Assembly: GCA_002309015.1 (NCBI GenBank)
Contig: DBWM01000020.1
Coordinates: 15,401 to 61,309, forward strand
DNA: 45,909 nucleotides
Direction of reading: 5' to 3'
Origin: Myxococcales bacterium UBA1238
GTDB taxonomy: Bacteria; Myxococcota_A; Bradymonadia; UBA7976; UBA1532
Shown in pieces: positions 34,168 to 41,998 of this stretch. Positions within the stretch are counted from its first letter, which is position 1, and every line of letters starts with the position of its first letter. A program made the translations under genes and the position numbers. The notes under the pieces were generated by a model. It did no database searches and had not been told where the DNA came from. It saw only the letters and a program-made list of their open reading frames with translations.

Positions 34168-35204
34168 TCCCGGGCCGCATCGCGTTTTTTGAGCGCCGAA
34201 TGCAAATCCGCCGGGCGAACGCAGCCGCAGGCAAAGCAAACCGTCCGCAGCGCGTACAAAAAGCTTTCCACAAACAAAAAGAGCGCTTCTTCCCCGGCCA
34301 TGGCCGCCTTTAAAAACGGGCGCGCCATCGCGACCGCATCCGCACCGAGGGCCAGCGCTTTCGCCGCATCGAGGGCCGAGCGGATCCCACCTGACGCGAT
34401 CACCAGGCGATCTTTGCCGAGGGCATTCCGGCAGGCCAAAATGGAATCCGCCGTTTGCACCCCCCAGTTTGAAAGCTCCAGGCCCGCAAGCCTGCCCGCC
34501 CCGGGATCCGACCGCATCGCTTCGATTTTGGTAAACGACGTCCCGCCCAATCCCGCAGTCTCGAGGCCCGCAATCTTTAACCGCGCAAGCTTTCGGGCTG
34601 TCTTTTGCGAGATCCCCGATCCCACCTCTTTGATGAGGACCGGCTTTGGAAAACCCTCCAAAAAAGCCTCGATTTTTTGAAGCACGCCCGAAAACCGGCT
34701 GTCACCGCCGGGCTGAATCGCCTCCTGCAGCGGATTTAAATGGAGCTCCAGGGCGTCCGCCCCGATCGCATCCGTAAACGCCGACAATGCCCCGGCCGAA
34801 AAGGCTTCTTCTTTCAGCTGAACCGCGCCCAGATTGGCCAAAACGAGCGGCACGGGCGCAACCTCGCGAACGGCGTAGGTTTTTAAGAGTTCGGGGTAAA
34901 GCAGCGCAGCCCGCCCCGAGCCCAGCGCCATCCCGATCCCAAAATGCGCCGCCGCCCGCGCCAAAAGCGCGTTTACGCGAAAAGCCTCCTCCGATCCCCC
35001 GGTCATCGCCCCGATCACGAGCGGCGCCTCCAGCGTCTGCCCGAGCAGCGGGGTCTTCAAATCGACGGCATCGAGATCGATCTCAGGCAGCGCGTCGTAT
35101 TCCAGATCGAAGGCCTCAAACCCCGCGCTCACATCGGCTTCCACTTCGCCGAGGCTTTGGGCGAGATGCTCATCTTTTCTTTTTGAAATCGCAGGCTCCG
35201 CCAT
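34164..35204 (-). CDS. fni: Type 2 isopentenyl-diphosphate isomerase
   Basis: FMN- and NAD(P)H-dependent isomerase that interconverts IPP and DMAPP. 346 residues. Family marks: KRKDEHLAQSL at the N-terminus, GAMTGGSEEA, LANLGAVQL, the glutamine/glycine-rich LHLNPLQEAIQPGGDSRF (catalytic Gln) and SGGIRSALDAAKALALGADAVAMARPF near the FMN phosphate site. AAGGAG precedes the ATG. It lies 18 nt after tmcA in the alr-tmcA-fni run. Confidence 0.95.
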   Translation of the reverse strand: MAEPAISKRKDEHLAQSLGEVEADVSAGFEAFDLEYDALPEIDLDAVDLKTPLLGQTLEAPLVIGAMTGGSEEAFRVNALLARAAAHFGIGMALGSGRAALLYPELLKTYAVREVAPVPLVLANLGAVQLKEEAFSAGALSAFTDAIGADALELHLNPLQEAIQPGGDSRFSGVLQKIEAFLEGFPKPVLIKEVGSGISQKTARKLARLKIAGLETAGLGGTSFTKIEAMRSDPGAGRLAGLELSNWGVQTADSILACRNALGKDRLVIASGGIRSALDAAKALALGADAVAMARPFLKAAMAGEEALFLFVESFLYALRTVCFACGCVRPADLHSALKKRDAARD

Positions 35205-35222
35205 CCGGGCCGCTCCTTTGGG

Positions 35223-37439
35223 TTAACGGTGGGAATCCTCTTCGGCCAGGCCGTCGCAAAGCGCTTTTGGCGCCCGCTTTAAAAACCCGCGCTGAAGAAA
35301 CCCGAGACTCTGCTGCGAGAGCTTTTTGCAGAGGGGATCGCGCGCTTGACAAAAGATCGCCTCCGCTCCCCCGGGGGATTTTAAGGTTCTATCAGCCAGC
35401 AGCGCGCAGGCGAAGTCGAAGAGCAGCTTTTGAGCCTGCATCGGGCCTCGCCCAAAGAAACAGATCGCTTTCAAATCCCGCCAGTCGCGATCGTCGAGGC
35501 AAAGGGGCATCGGATCCGAAAACCGAAGGATCGCCAGGGCGAGCGCCGGATCCATATCCTGAAGCGGCCCCAAAAGCTGAGACGCGAGGCGCCGTTTAAA
35601 AACCGGAGCCTCCGATGCGACGAGCGATTCGCCTTTTTTTGAGAGCGCCTTTAAAACGACCGCGCTTTGAAGCCCTGAACTCTCGCCTTTTTCGACGCCG
35701 ATGCGCAGAAGGCTGTAACCTGCGCCGCACCAAAAAGAAAGCAGCGCCGGCGTCGCTCCAAAACTCGCACCCACCGCATCGAGCCCGGCTTCTTTGGCCT
35801 CGCGTTCCATTTTGCCCAGAAGCGCCCGGCCCAGTCCCTGGTTTTGCGCCAAAGGTTCGACCGCGATGCGGAGAACGCGACCCAGTTTTAACGAGACCGC
35901 CCCGAAAGCCCCGCTGTGCGCAGCGAGCACCGCCTGAAGCAAATGCCCCTGGGGCCGACGCCTGCCTTCACAGGTCTCCCGCCCCAAAGGCTCGGGCAAG
36001 GGATCCTCGGTTTGAAGCAAGAGCACCCCCGGCAGGGCCGAACCAAGCTTGCCCGCATAGAGCGTCAGCGCCTCCCCGTCGAGCAGAAAGGCCGCATCGA
36101 AAACAGAGGTCCTGTAATGGGCCGCATTTAACAGCCCCAAAAACTTTGCGAGATCGGCCTCGTCCTCTGCGAGCGTTTCCTGAGCGATCCGCCCGATCGC
36201 GAGGGCATTCGGATCTGCCTTCAGGTTCAGCGCCCCATCGCCCGCGCCTTTTTCGGGCTCTTCTGAATGAAGCACCAGAATGCGGTTTAAAAGCGACTCC
36301 AGCGGATCGCCTTCGCGATAACGCCAGGGCTTTTTTAAGGTCATCCAGTTAAAGGGCTTTCTTGCCCGGGCGAGCATCTCTTTAAACTTTAAAAGGAACC
36401 CGCGCCCCGTGCCTTCGTAGCCCTGCACGGTACTCGAGAAGAGACAGCGCGGGAAACGCCTGTTTAACGCCTGAAGGTGATCGATCGGAAAGGCCGCAGC
36501 CTCGTCCACCAAAAGCCAGTCCGCATCGTCCGGGCCTTCGAGCAGCGAGCCAAAAGAGAGAAAGCGCAGGCGGGTCATCTGCGCCTGAACCCACACTTCG
36601 ATCGCGCGATCGCCCGGGGGATCGCCTTCCTGCGCATCAAAAGCATCCGCAGTCCGGGCCTGCGCCGCCTTTAAAGCCCAAAGCTCCCGCTCCGTCCCGT
36701 CAAACAGCGTTTGCACCGAAGCTTTGGAGGGCGCCGTCACGAGCGCGCGACCTTCTTTAAAAAAGAGCGCGCGGGCAAGGGCGCGGCCGAGGGCTGAAGA
36801 TTTTCCACGCCCGCGAACCCCGAGCAAAACCGCCGTCTTCTTATGGGATCCGCAAAGCGTCCCGGCCAAATCATCGACGATGCGATCCTGCTCCTCCTGC
36901 GCCCCCGCCTGCGATCGCCTTTGAGCCTCAGCTGCCTCTTCGCCCCGAGCGGTTTCGTCGTTTTTGAAAGGGATCCTGCCATCCGCCAGGCTGCTTTCGA
37001 GATCCGTAACGATCACCCCCGAATCGCCCTCCAAAATCCGCAAGAGCCGCTTTTCGAAGGGTCGCCGGCCGAAGAGATCGGGCCACGCTTCTTTTTGAGG
37101 GAGCGCCAGCACGAGCAATCCGCCCGCTTTGATGGCGCCCGCAAGGATCCCCAGGGCTGAGGCATCGATCGCGCCCTTCTGGGCCAGATCGTCCGGGCAG
37201 AAAATGCAGAGATCGATCTCGCGGCCCAGATGGGCCTGGAGATTTCCGGTGACGCGATCGCAGACGAAGATTTGCCGGGCCGACGCCTCACAGGCTTTTT
37301 GAAGCGCCAAAACAGCCCGGCCAATGGTGAGCCTGTCGCCCATCCATACCCATAAGCGGCGCTCAAACGCCTGCTCTGCCGATTGGGTGAGCGTCTGCGC
37401 GAGCGAAACGAGCTTTTTTTCGTCGAAGCCGCCGATCAC
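35223..37439 (-). CDS. tmcA: tRNA(Met) cytidine acetyltransferase
   Basis: Makes N4-acetylcytidine at the wobble position of elongator tRNA-Met using acetyl-CoA and ATP or GTP. 738 residues. Order: N-terminal DUF1726-like domain, helicase-like ATPase with P-loop GVRGRGKSS (207-215) and Walker B LLVDEAAAFPI, SSTVQGYEGTGRGF, and the GNAT domain (LRIAVEPLAQNQGLGRALL), then a C-terminal tRNA-binding part. The start is GTG overlapping the alr stop by four bases. TmcA is best known from gammaproteobacteria and archaea, so its presence here may reflect transfer. Confidence 0.93.
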   Translation of the reverse strand: MIGGFDEKKLVSLAQTLTQSAEQAFERRLWVWMGDRLTIGRAVLALQKACEASARQIFVCDRVTGNLQAHLGREIDLCIFCPDDLAQKGAIDASALGILAGAIKAGGLLVLALPQKEAWPDLFGRRPFEKRLLRILEGDSGVIVTDLESSLADGRIPFKNDETARGEEAAEAQRRSQAGAQEEQDRIVDDLAGTLCGSHKKTAVLLGVRGRGKSSALGRALARALFFKEGRALVTAPSKASVQTLFDGTERELWALKAAQARTADAFDAQEGDPPGDRAIEVWVQAQMTRLRFLSFGSLLEGPDDADWLLVDEAAAFPIDHLQALNRRFPRCLFSSTVQGYEGTGRGFLLKFKEMLARARKPFNWMTLKKPWRYREGDPLESLLNRILVLHSEEPEKGAGDGALNLKADPNALAIGRIAQETLAEDEADLAKFLGLLNAAHYRTSVFDAAFLLDGEALTLYAGKLGSALPGVLLLQTEDPLPEPLGRETCEGRRRPQGHLLQAVLAAHSGAFGAVSLKLGRVLRIAVEPLAQNQGLGRALLGKMEREAKEAGLDAVGASFGATPALLSFWCGAGYSLLRIGVEKGESSGLQSAVVLKALSKKGESLVASEAPVFKRRLASQLLGPLQDMDPALALAILRFSDPMPLCLDDRDWRDLKAICFFGRGPMQAQKLLFDFACALLADRTLKSPGGAEAIFCQARDPLCKKLSQQSLGFLQRGFLKRAPKALCDGLAEEDSHR

Positions 37440-38614
37440 TTGATTTCCCGGTACATCGCGTCGGCGCTCAAAGGTTCGCCTGCGCTGCCGGGCATCGCGT
37501 AACGGGGAATGCCCTCTCTGATGCGGGCGATCATCTCGTAATGGATCGTAGAGGCCCAGCCCGCGAGCTGTTCGGCGGTGATGCAGAGATCGCCCTGGCG
37601 TCCGAGGAGGACGGCTTCATCTTCGAGCTTCGCTTCGGGGATATCGGTCACGTCGACGATGGTCAGATTCATGCAGACGCGGCCCCGGATGGGCGCGCGC
37701 TGGCCCGCAATCAAAACATGCCCCAGATTCGAGAGGCCGCGGTCGTATCCGTCCGCATAACCCACGGGCAGAATGGCCAATCTCGTCTTGTGCGTCGTCA
37801 TGTAGCTTAAACCGTAGCCGACGAAGGCTCCCGCCGGAACCTCCCTCACCTGCGCGATGCGGGTCTTCCATGTCAGCGCCGGACAGAGCTGTAAATCGCC
37901 GCGATCCCTCAATACCGCCGCAACCTGCGTCTCCGGCGAGGGCCACAGGCCGTAAGCGGCGATGCCCAGCCGAGCCATGCGGAAAACGCGCTCCGGCCAG
38001 AGCAGAGCGGCCGCAGAATTGGAAAGATGGGGCACCGGCACCGCAAAACCCTCTGCCCGCAGGGCCGAAAGGGCCTTTTCAAAGAGATCGAGCTGCTGCC
38101 GCGCGTATTGGTGATGGGTCGTGTCTTCGATGTTTGCAAAATGGCTCGCCAGACCCTCTATTTCGAGTTTGGGGCATCTTTTGATGCGGCGGGCGAGGGC
38201 CAGCAGCTCGGGAAGCTCCAATCCCTGGCGGTGATTCCCCGTTTCGATCTTCAGATGCAGCTTCATCGGCAAATTTAAGGCTTCGAGCCGATCGATCGTC
38301 TCAAAATTGTAGGCGACCATGCGCACATCGAGCGCGACAGCCTCTTCGAGATCGCTCAACGCGACGGGTCCCATCACATAAAGCGGAGCGGCCACGCCGG
38401 CCTGACGTAAACGCCGCGCTTCCTCCAATGCGTGCACGCAAAGCCAGTCTGCCCCGCCCGCAAGGAACGCTTTGCCCGTAATGACCGCATCATGCCCGTA
38501 GGCATTGCTCTTCACCGTGGGCGAAAGCAGCACATCGGGTCCCACAAGCCGTCTGAACGTGCGGATGTTGTTTGAAAGCGCGTCGGTATCGATTTCACAC
38601 CATTGCCAATCCAT
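37436..38614 (-). CDS. alr: Alanine racemase
   Basis: PLP enzyme that makes D-alanine for peptidoglycan. 392 residues. PLP lysine K35 (PTVKSNAYGH), catalytic tyrosine in VGYGLSY, RMARLGIAAYGLWP for the phosphate and RGRVCMNLTIVDVTD in the C-terminal domain. AAAGGA precedes the ATG. The substrate-side stretch reads KIETGNHRQG where most relatives have a KVDTGMxRxG form, a mild variation. It is the first gene of alr-tmcA-fni. Confidence 0.95.
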   Translation of the reverse strand: MDWQWCEIDTDALSNNIRTFRRLVGPDVLLSPTVKSNAYGHDAVITGKAFLAGGADWLCVHALEEARRLRQAGVAAPLYVMGPVALSDLEEAVALDVRMVAYNFETIDRLEALNLPMKLHLKIETGNHRQGLELPELLALARRIKRCPKLEIEGLASHFANIEDTTHHQYARQQLDLFEKALSALRAEGFAVPVPHLSNSAAALLWPERVFRMARLGIAAYGLWPSPETQVAAVLRDRGDLQLCPALTWKTRIAQVREVPAGAFVGYGLSYMTTHKTRLAILPVGYADGYDRGLSNLGHVLIAGQRAPIRGRVCMNLTIVDVTDIPEAKLEDEAVLLGRQGDLCITAEQLAGWASTIHYEMIARIREGIPRYAMPGSAGEPLSADAMYREIK

Positions 38615-38702
38615 CGAAATTTCCTTTAAAGACCGTTTCGGCGCAGCGAGTTGCGCCTTTTTGAGAAGCGCACATCATAACGCCGTTGTTTCAAAAAAGC
38701 TT

Positions 38703-39209
38703 ATGTTTTTAAACGCCTTGTCCGCCCGGCCGTGGTCTGATCCGCAAAAAGCCGGGACGCCTCCGCCCTGCCTGATTCTGGGTTGCAAACCGGGACCTGC
38801 GCTCCAGCGCCGCCTTCAGGCCGCAATCGCCCTCTATCGTCAAAACGCCTCGGCCAGGCTCGTGATCTCCGGACGCGGAGAAGCCCAAATTGCGGCTCAA
38901 TGGGCTCTGATTGCGGGCATCCCCGAATCGGCCGTCACGATCGAACCCCGCGCACAGAACACGCGGCAAAACCTCGAGTATTCGGCCCCCATCCTGGGCA
39001 AGGATCCCTTCTGGCTCGTCACCGATCCCATTCACATGAAGCGCGCCCTCTTTTTTGCGCGCCGTTTTCACCTTTGCGCCTGGCCCTTCGCCTGCGCCCC
39101 GGATCCCAAAGGCTTCGAGCGGTTCAAAGACCATCTGCGCGAGCTTTTTGCAGCCATTCAAAGGATCCCCCTCGATCGGCCGGGGCGATCTTCATCGGAT
39201 CGGGCTTAG
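38703..39209 (+). CDS. DUF218 (YdcF/SanA-like) protein
   Basis: 168 residues from the ATG at 38703. The pattern CLILGCKPGPALQRRLQAAIALYRQ, LVISGRGEAQI, AQWALIAGIPESAVTIEPRAQNTRQNLEYS and FWLVTDPIHMKRALFFARRF is that of the DUF218 domain. Unlike many relatives it lacks an N-terminal membrane helix. The role is unknown; some relatives act on the cell envelope. The first unit of palindrome array III lies inside its coding sequence and supplies part of the C-terminus (LDRPGRS). It is divergent from alr. Confidence 0.8.
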   Translation: MFLNALSARPWSDPQKAGTPPPCLILGCKPGPALQRRLQAAIALYRQNASARLVISGRGEAQIAAQWALIAGIPESAVTIEPRAQNTRQNLEYSAPILGKDPFWLVTDPIHMKRALFFARRFHLCAWPFACAPDPKGFERFKDHLRELFAAIQRIPLDRPGRSSSDRA

Positions 39210-39477
39210 AGCCGAAATCGCCGGGCCAATTCAGACTCAATCGCGACATCAGCCAAAAGCGGCCGGGGCGATTTTGGATTTGATAAAACAAAACCCGTTT
39301 TTGCCGGGCCGACGGCGCTCTGCGACCATTCAATGCCTCAATCGCCGGGCCGGTTTTACATTTTGTAACTCAAAGCCAAAAACAGCCGGGCCGATCTCTA
39401 TTCTGATACAGAAAACTCCAAAACAGCCGGGCCGATTCGGCGTTTCACAAAAAAGAAGCCTCGTCGGCCGGGCCGAA
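39175..39477. repeat. Array III: eight palindromes at 41-42-bp spacing
   Basis: The unit is ATCGGCC-G-GGCCGAT, the array II motif read on the other strand. Right half-sites begin at 39183, 39224, 39266, 39307, 39348, 39389, 39430 and 39471: all steps are 41 bp except one of 42. GCCGGGCCGAT or a close variant recurs, preceded by A-rich sequence (AAAACAGCC in two units). Sequence between units is unrelated. The array fills the whole space between the convergent DUF218 and flavodoxin genes. Confidence 0.9.
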
Positions 39478-39484
39478 AGCGCGT

Positions 39485-40021
39485 CTATTTTTCGGGAAGC
39501 TGTTTTTTCGTGCCCGAAAGATGCTTTTTTCCTGCGATCTTAAAGCCCGACGACTTCAAAATCTCTTTTATGGCGTTGTAAGCGCCGGTGGACTGGCCGC
39601 AAAGATAGTTGAACGGAAAAGGTGTGGTGCAGCTGGTCACGACGAAGGCTTTTTTGCCTTTATGCAGCGGGATCGGGATCCCATGCTTCGATTCTCCCAT
39701 CATGACGGGCACCAGCCGATCGAAAAGCGCCTTCAGCTTGCCGTTCATGTTGCCCCAATAGACCGGCGTGCCTACGTAAAGCGCATCACAGCTTTCGACC
39801 TCGCCGGCGATCAGATGCGCATCGTCGGGCTTTAAAATGCAAGTCTTTTTTGACCTGCAGGCCATGCAACCTTTGCAAAATTCGAACTGCAGGTCGCAGA
39901 CATCCTTCCAGACCACCTCGGCCTGGGGATTTTGAGCCTGAAAGCGCTCCACCTGCTCGCGCAGCGCCCGCGCCACGTTCCCCTGCTTGCGGGGACTCCC
40001 GTTTAACACCAAAAGTTTCAT
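39485..40021 (-). CDS. NADPH-dependent FMN reductase/flavodoxin-like protein
   Basis: 178 residues. It opens LLVLNGSPRKQGN, the FMN phosphate loop, and has GTPVYWGNMNGKLKALFDRL for the isoalloxazine ring. FCKGCMACRSKKTC matches the cysteine motif of iron-sulfur flavoprotein-type members, so it may carry a cluster or use cysteine chemistry. It is probably a cytoplasmic quinone, metal or FMN reductase; the substrate cannot be given. AAGGAACAAT precedes the ATG. Monocistronic, ending beside array III. Confidence 0.88.
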   Translation of the reverse strand: MKLLVLNGSPRKQGNVARALREQVERFQAQNPQAEVVWKDVCDLQFEFCKGCMACRSKKTCILKPDDAHLIAGEVESCDALYVGTPVYWGNMNGKLKALFDRLVPVMMGESKHGIPIPLHKGKKAFVVTSCTTPFPFNYLCGQSTGAYNAIKEILKSSGFKIAGKKHLSGTKKQLPEK

Positions 40022-40118
40022 ATTGTTCCTTAAAGCCTTCTCAATTGACGCGATCTGGCCCTTCGCCGTATGAAAGTCCCTTTAAAACCCTGCAACCCCA
40101 GCTTTTGGAGATGAGAAC

Positions 40119-40652
40119 ATGAAAAAACTGCTGCCTTTGTTTTTAGCCTTCACGTTTGCAGCGCCCGCCCTCGCCCAGGACGATCTTGAAGCCGAAGCAG
40201 CCCTCCTCGAAGGCGGCCTCCTCGAAGAGCGCGTCAAAACAGAAGCGCCCGCCGCGACGGATCCTCTGCCCGCATTGCAGGAAGCTTTAAACAACGATCG
40301 CAAAGCCCTCGAACAGCGCATGAATCAACTCCAGCAAAGCTCCAGCCGCTTTGTGAAAACCGAAAAACGTTACGGCGCCCTGAACCAGGCCTTCTCGAAG
40401 CTCATGATCGAGGATTGGGCCAAGCAGTCCGCAGCTCTCGAAGCCTACAAGGCCGCATCTGCCGCAAAAGATCAAAAGGCCCAGACGAAAGCACAAAAAA
40501 ACCTCGAGCAAATCCGCAAGGGCCTGCAGCAAAAGATGAAAAAGCTGAACCGGGACTGCGATGCCCTCGATAAAGAGATCGCCAAGCTCGACCAAAAAGC
40601 CGCCAAAGAAGACGCAGAAGACCGCCGCGCCGCCGAACAAAAGGGCGAGTGA
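40119..40652 (+). CDS. Exported coiled-coil protein
   Basis: 177 residues. A clear signal peptide (MKKLLPLFLAFTFAAPALAQ) is followed by a highly charged, almost entirely helical chain rich in Lys, Glu, Gln and Ala (about 60-175), a predicted long coiled coil. GGAG lies 8 nt before the ATG. It ends in a GTGA overlap with the KamA-type gene. Probably periplasmic; no family recognised. Confidence 0.75.
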   Translation: MKKLLPLFLAFTFAAPALAQDDLEAEAALLEGGLLEERVKTEAPAATDPLPALQEALNNDRKALEQRMNQLQQSSSRFVKTEKRYGALNQAFSKLMIEDWAKQSAALEAYKAASAAKDQKAQTKAQKNLEQIRKGLQQKMKKLNRDCDALDKEIAKLDQKAAKEDAEDRRAAEQKGE

Positions 40653-41698
40653 TCCGAAAGATGCCCATCCAATCGCTGAAGGAAGCCCGCAGCCTGGGAC
40701 TCATCGACGCCCGGGCCGAAACGGATCTTGCGCCCATCTGCTCGCAATTCTCGATGCTGGTGAGCGATCACTGGGCAAAAATGATGGATCCGCATGATCC
40801 GAAGGATCCCCTGCGGCTTCAAATGATGCCCGACCTGCGGGAAATGGAGAATCTGCCGGGCGACTCGAAGGATCCCATCGGCGATCGCGCCCATGAACCC
40901 GTGCCGCGCCTGATCCACCGCTATCCCGACCGCGCTCTGCTTCTGGTGACCGATCGCTGCCCGAGTCTCTGCCGCTTTTGCTTCAGAAAGCAGAGTCCGC
41001 TCCACGGCGAAGAGCCCCCGTTCGATTTGGAAGCGATTTCGGCCTACATTGCGGCGCATCGCGAAATCCGGGAGGTGATTCTGAGCGGCGGCGACCCCCT
41101 CATGCTCAAAAACAGCCAGATCGACGCGATTTTTTCGCACCTCGAAGGCCTCGGACATGTGGAACGCTTCCGGATTCATACCCGCATGCCGATCACCCTG
41201 CCCGAGCGCGTGGACGAAGGCTTCTGCTCGCTGATCCGGCGCAAAAAACCGGTTTACATCGCCCTTCACATCGATCACCCCAAAGAACTCTCGCCGGAAA
41301 CCCTTCGCGCCATCGATGATCTGGCCCGGGCGGGCGCCGTTTTGGTGAGCCAGACCGTGCTTTTAAAAGGCGTGAACGCCGATTTGGAGACGCTGACCGC
41401 GCTTTGCCACCGCCTGGCCGCTTTAAGGGTGCGCCCCTACTACCTGCATCACCCCGATCGCGCTCTGGGCACCGCGCATTTTCGGGTCTCGATCGCTCAG
41501 GGTTTGCGCCTCTACCGGGCGCTGCGACGTCGCGTCACCCCGCTGGAACTGCCGATCTACGTGCTCGATCTGCCGGGCGGCTACGGGAAAGTGCCCCTCG
41601 ATACGCCTGCGGTCTGCGAGCAAAGCCCGGGGCATTGGCGCCTTGAGAGCCCCCTGGGCGGCGTCTTCGATTACGTCGATCCCGTTTGGGAAGGATGA
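40649..41698 (+). CDS. KamA-family radical SAM aminomutase
   Basis: 349 residues. The radical SAM cluster is C104-x3-C108-x2-C111 (CPSLCRFC), with VILSGGDPLML and the PLP lysine K314 in LDLPGGYGKVP. This is the lysine 2,3-aminomutase / EpmB family. The length fits EpmB, which makes beta-lysine for elongation factor P, but neither efp nor epmA is nearby, so the substrate is open. The GTG at 40649 overlaps the previous stop; an ATG at 40661 is an alternative. A minus-strand terminator lies 10 nt beyond its stop. Confidence 0.88.
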   Translation: MIRKMPIQSLKEARSLGLIDARAETDLAPICSQFSMLVSDHWAKMMDPHDPKDPLRLQMMPDLREMENLPGDSKDPIGDRAHEPVPRLIHRYPDRALLLVTDRCPSLCRFCFRKQSPLHGEEPPFDLEAISAYIAAHREIREVILSGGDPLMLKNSQIDAIFSHLEGLGHVERFRIHTRMPITLPERVDEGFCSLIRRKKPVYIALHIDHPKELSPETLRAIDDLARAGAVLVSQTVLLKGVNADLETLTALCHRLAALRVRPYYLHHPDRALGTAHFRVSIAQGLRLYRALRRRVTPLELPIYVLDLPGGYGKVPLDTPAVCEQSPGHWRLESPLGGVFDYVDPVWEG

Positions 41699-41707
41699 AT
41701 TTTCATA

Positions 41708-41742
41708 CAAAAAAGGCTCTGCAACCGAAGCTGCAGAGCCTT
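41708..41742 (-). terminator. Intrinsic terminator of the tRNA-Phe operon
   Basis: On the minus strand AAGGCTCTGCA pairs with TGCAGAGCCTT around an 8-nt loop, followed by a run of T (A run at 41708-41714). The 11-bp stem may also slow transcription from the convergent KamA-type gene. Confidence 0.85.
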
Positions 41743-41747
41743 AAAAG

Positions 41748-41820
41748 TGCCCAGGGACGGGATTGAACCATCGACACGTGGATTTTCAGTCCACTGCTCT
41801 ACCAACTGAGCTACCTGGGC
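41748..41820 (-). tRNA. tRNA-Phe (GAA), second copy of a tandem pair
   Basis: 73 nt, no encoded CCA. Acceptor GCCCAGG/CCTGGGC, anticodon loop CTGAAAA (GAA) on stem GTGGA/TCCAC, normal T arm. Identical to the upstream copy at 41842-41914. Confidence 0.96.
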
Positions 41821-41841
41821 GCGCTTTCGCCTTTTTTAAAG

Positions 41842-41914
41842 TGCCCAGGGACGGGATTGAACCATCGACACGTGGATTTTCAGTCCACTGCTCTACCAAC
41901 TGAGCTACCTGGGC
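41842..41914 (-). tRNA. tRNA-Phe (GAA), first copy of a tandem pair
   Basis: Identical in sequence to the copy at 41748-41820; the units recur at 94 bp, a recent tandem duplication. It is the copy nearest the promoter. Confidence 0.96.
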
Positions 41915-41929
41915 ATCGAAAGCACGGCG

Positions 41930-41958
41930 CTTATAAGCGAAGCGACCTCGCCCGTCAA
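41930..41958 (-). promoter_or_regulatory. Promoter of the tRNA-Phe pair
   Basis: On the minus strand TTGACG (41953-41958) and TATAAG (41930-41935) are 17 bp apart, followed by a GC-rich discriminator. This is a strong stable-RNA promoter shape. Confidence 0.75.
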
Positions 41959-41998
41959 GCAAGATTTTTGCATGAGCGCCATTTATCGCCGCCCCGGC

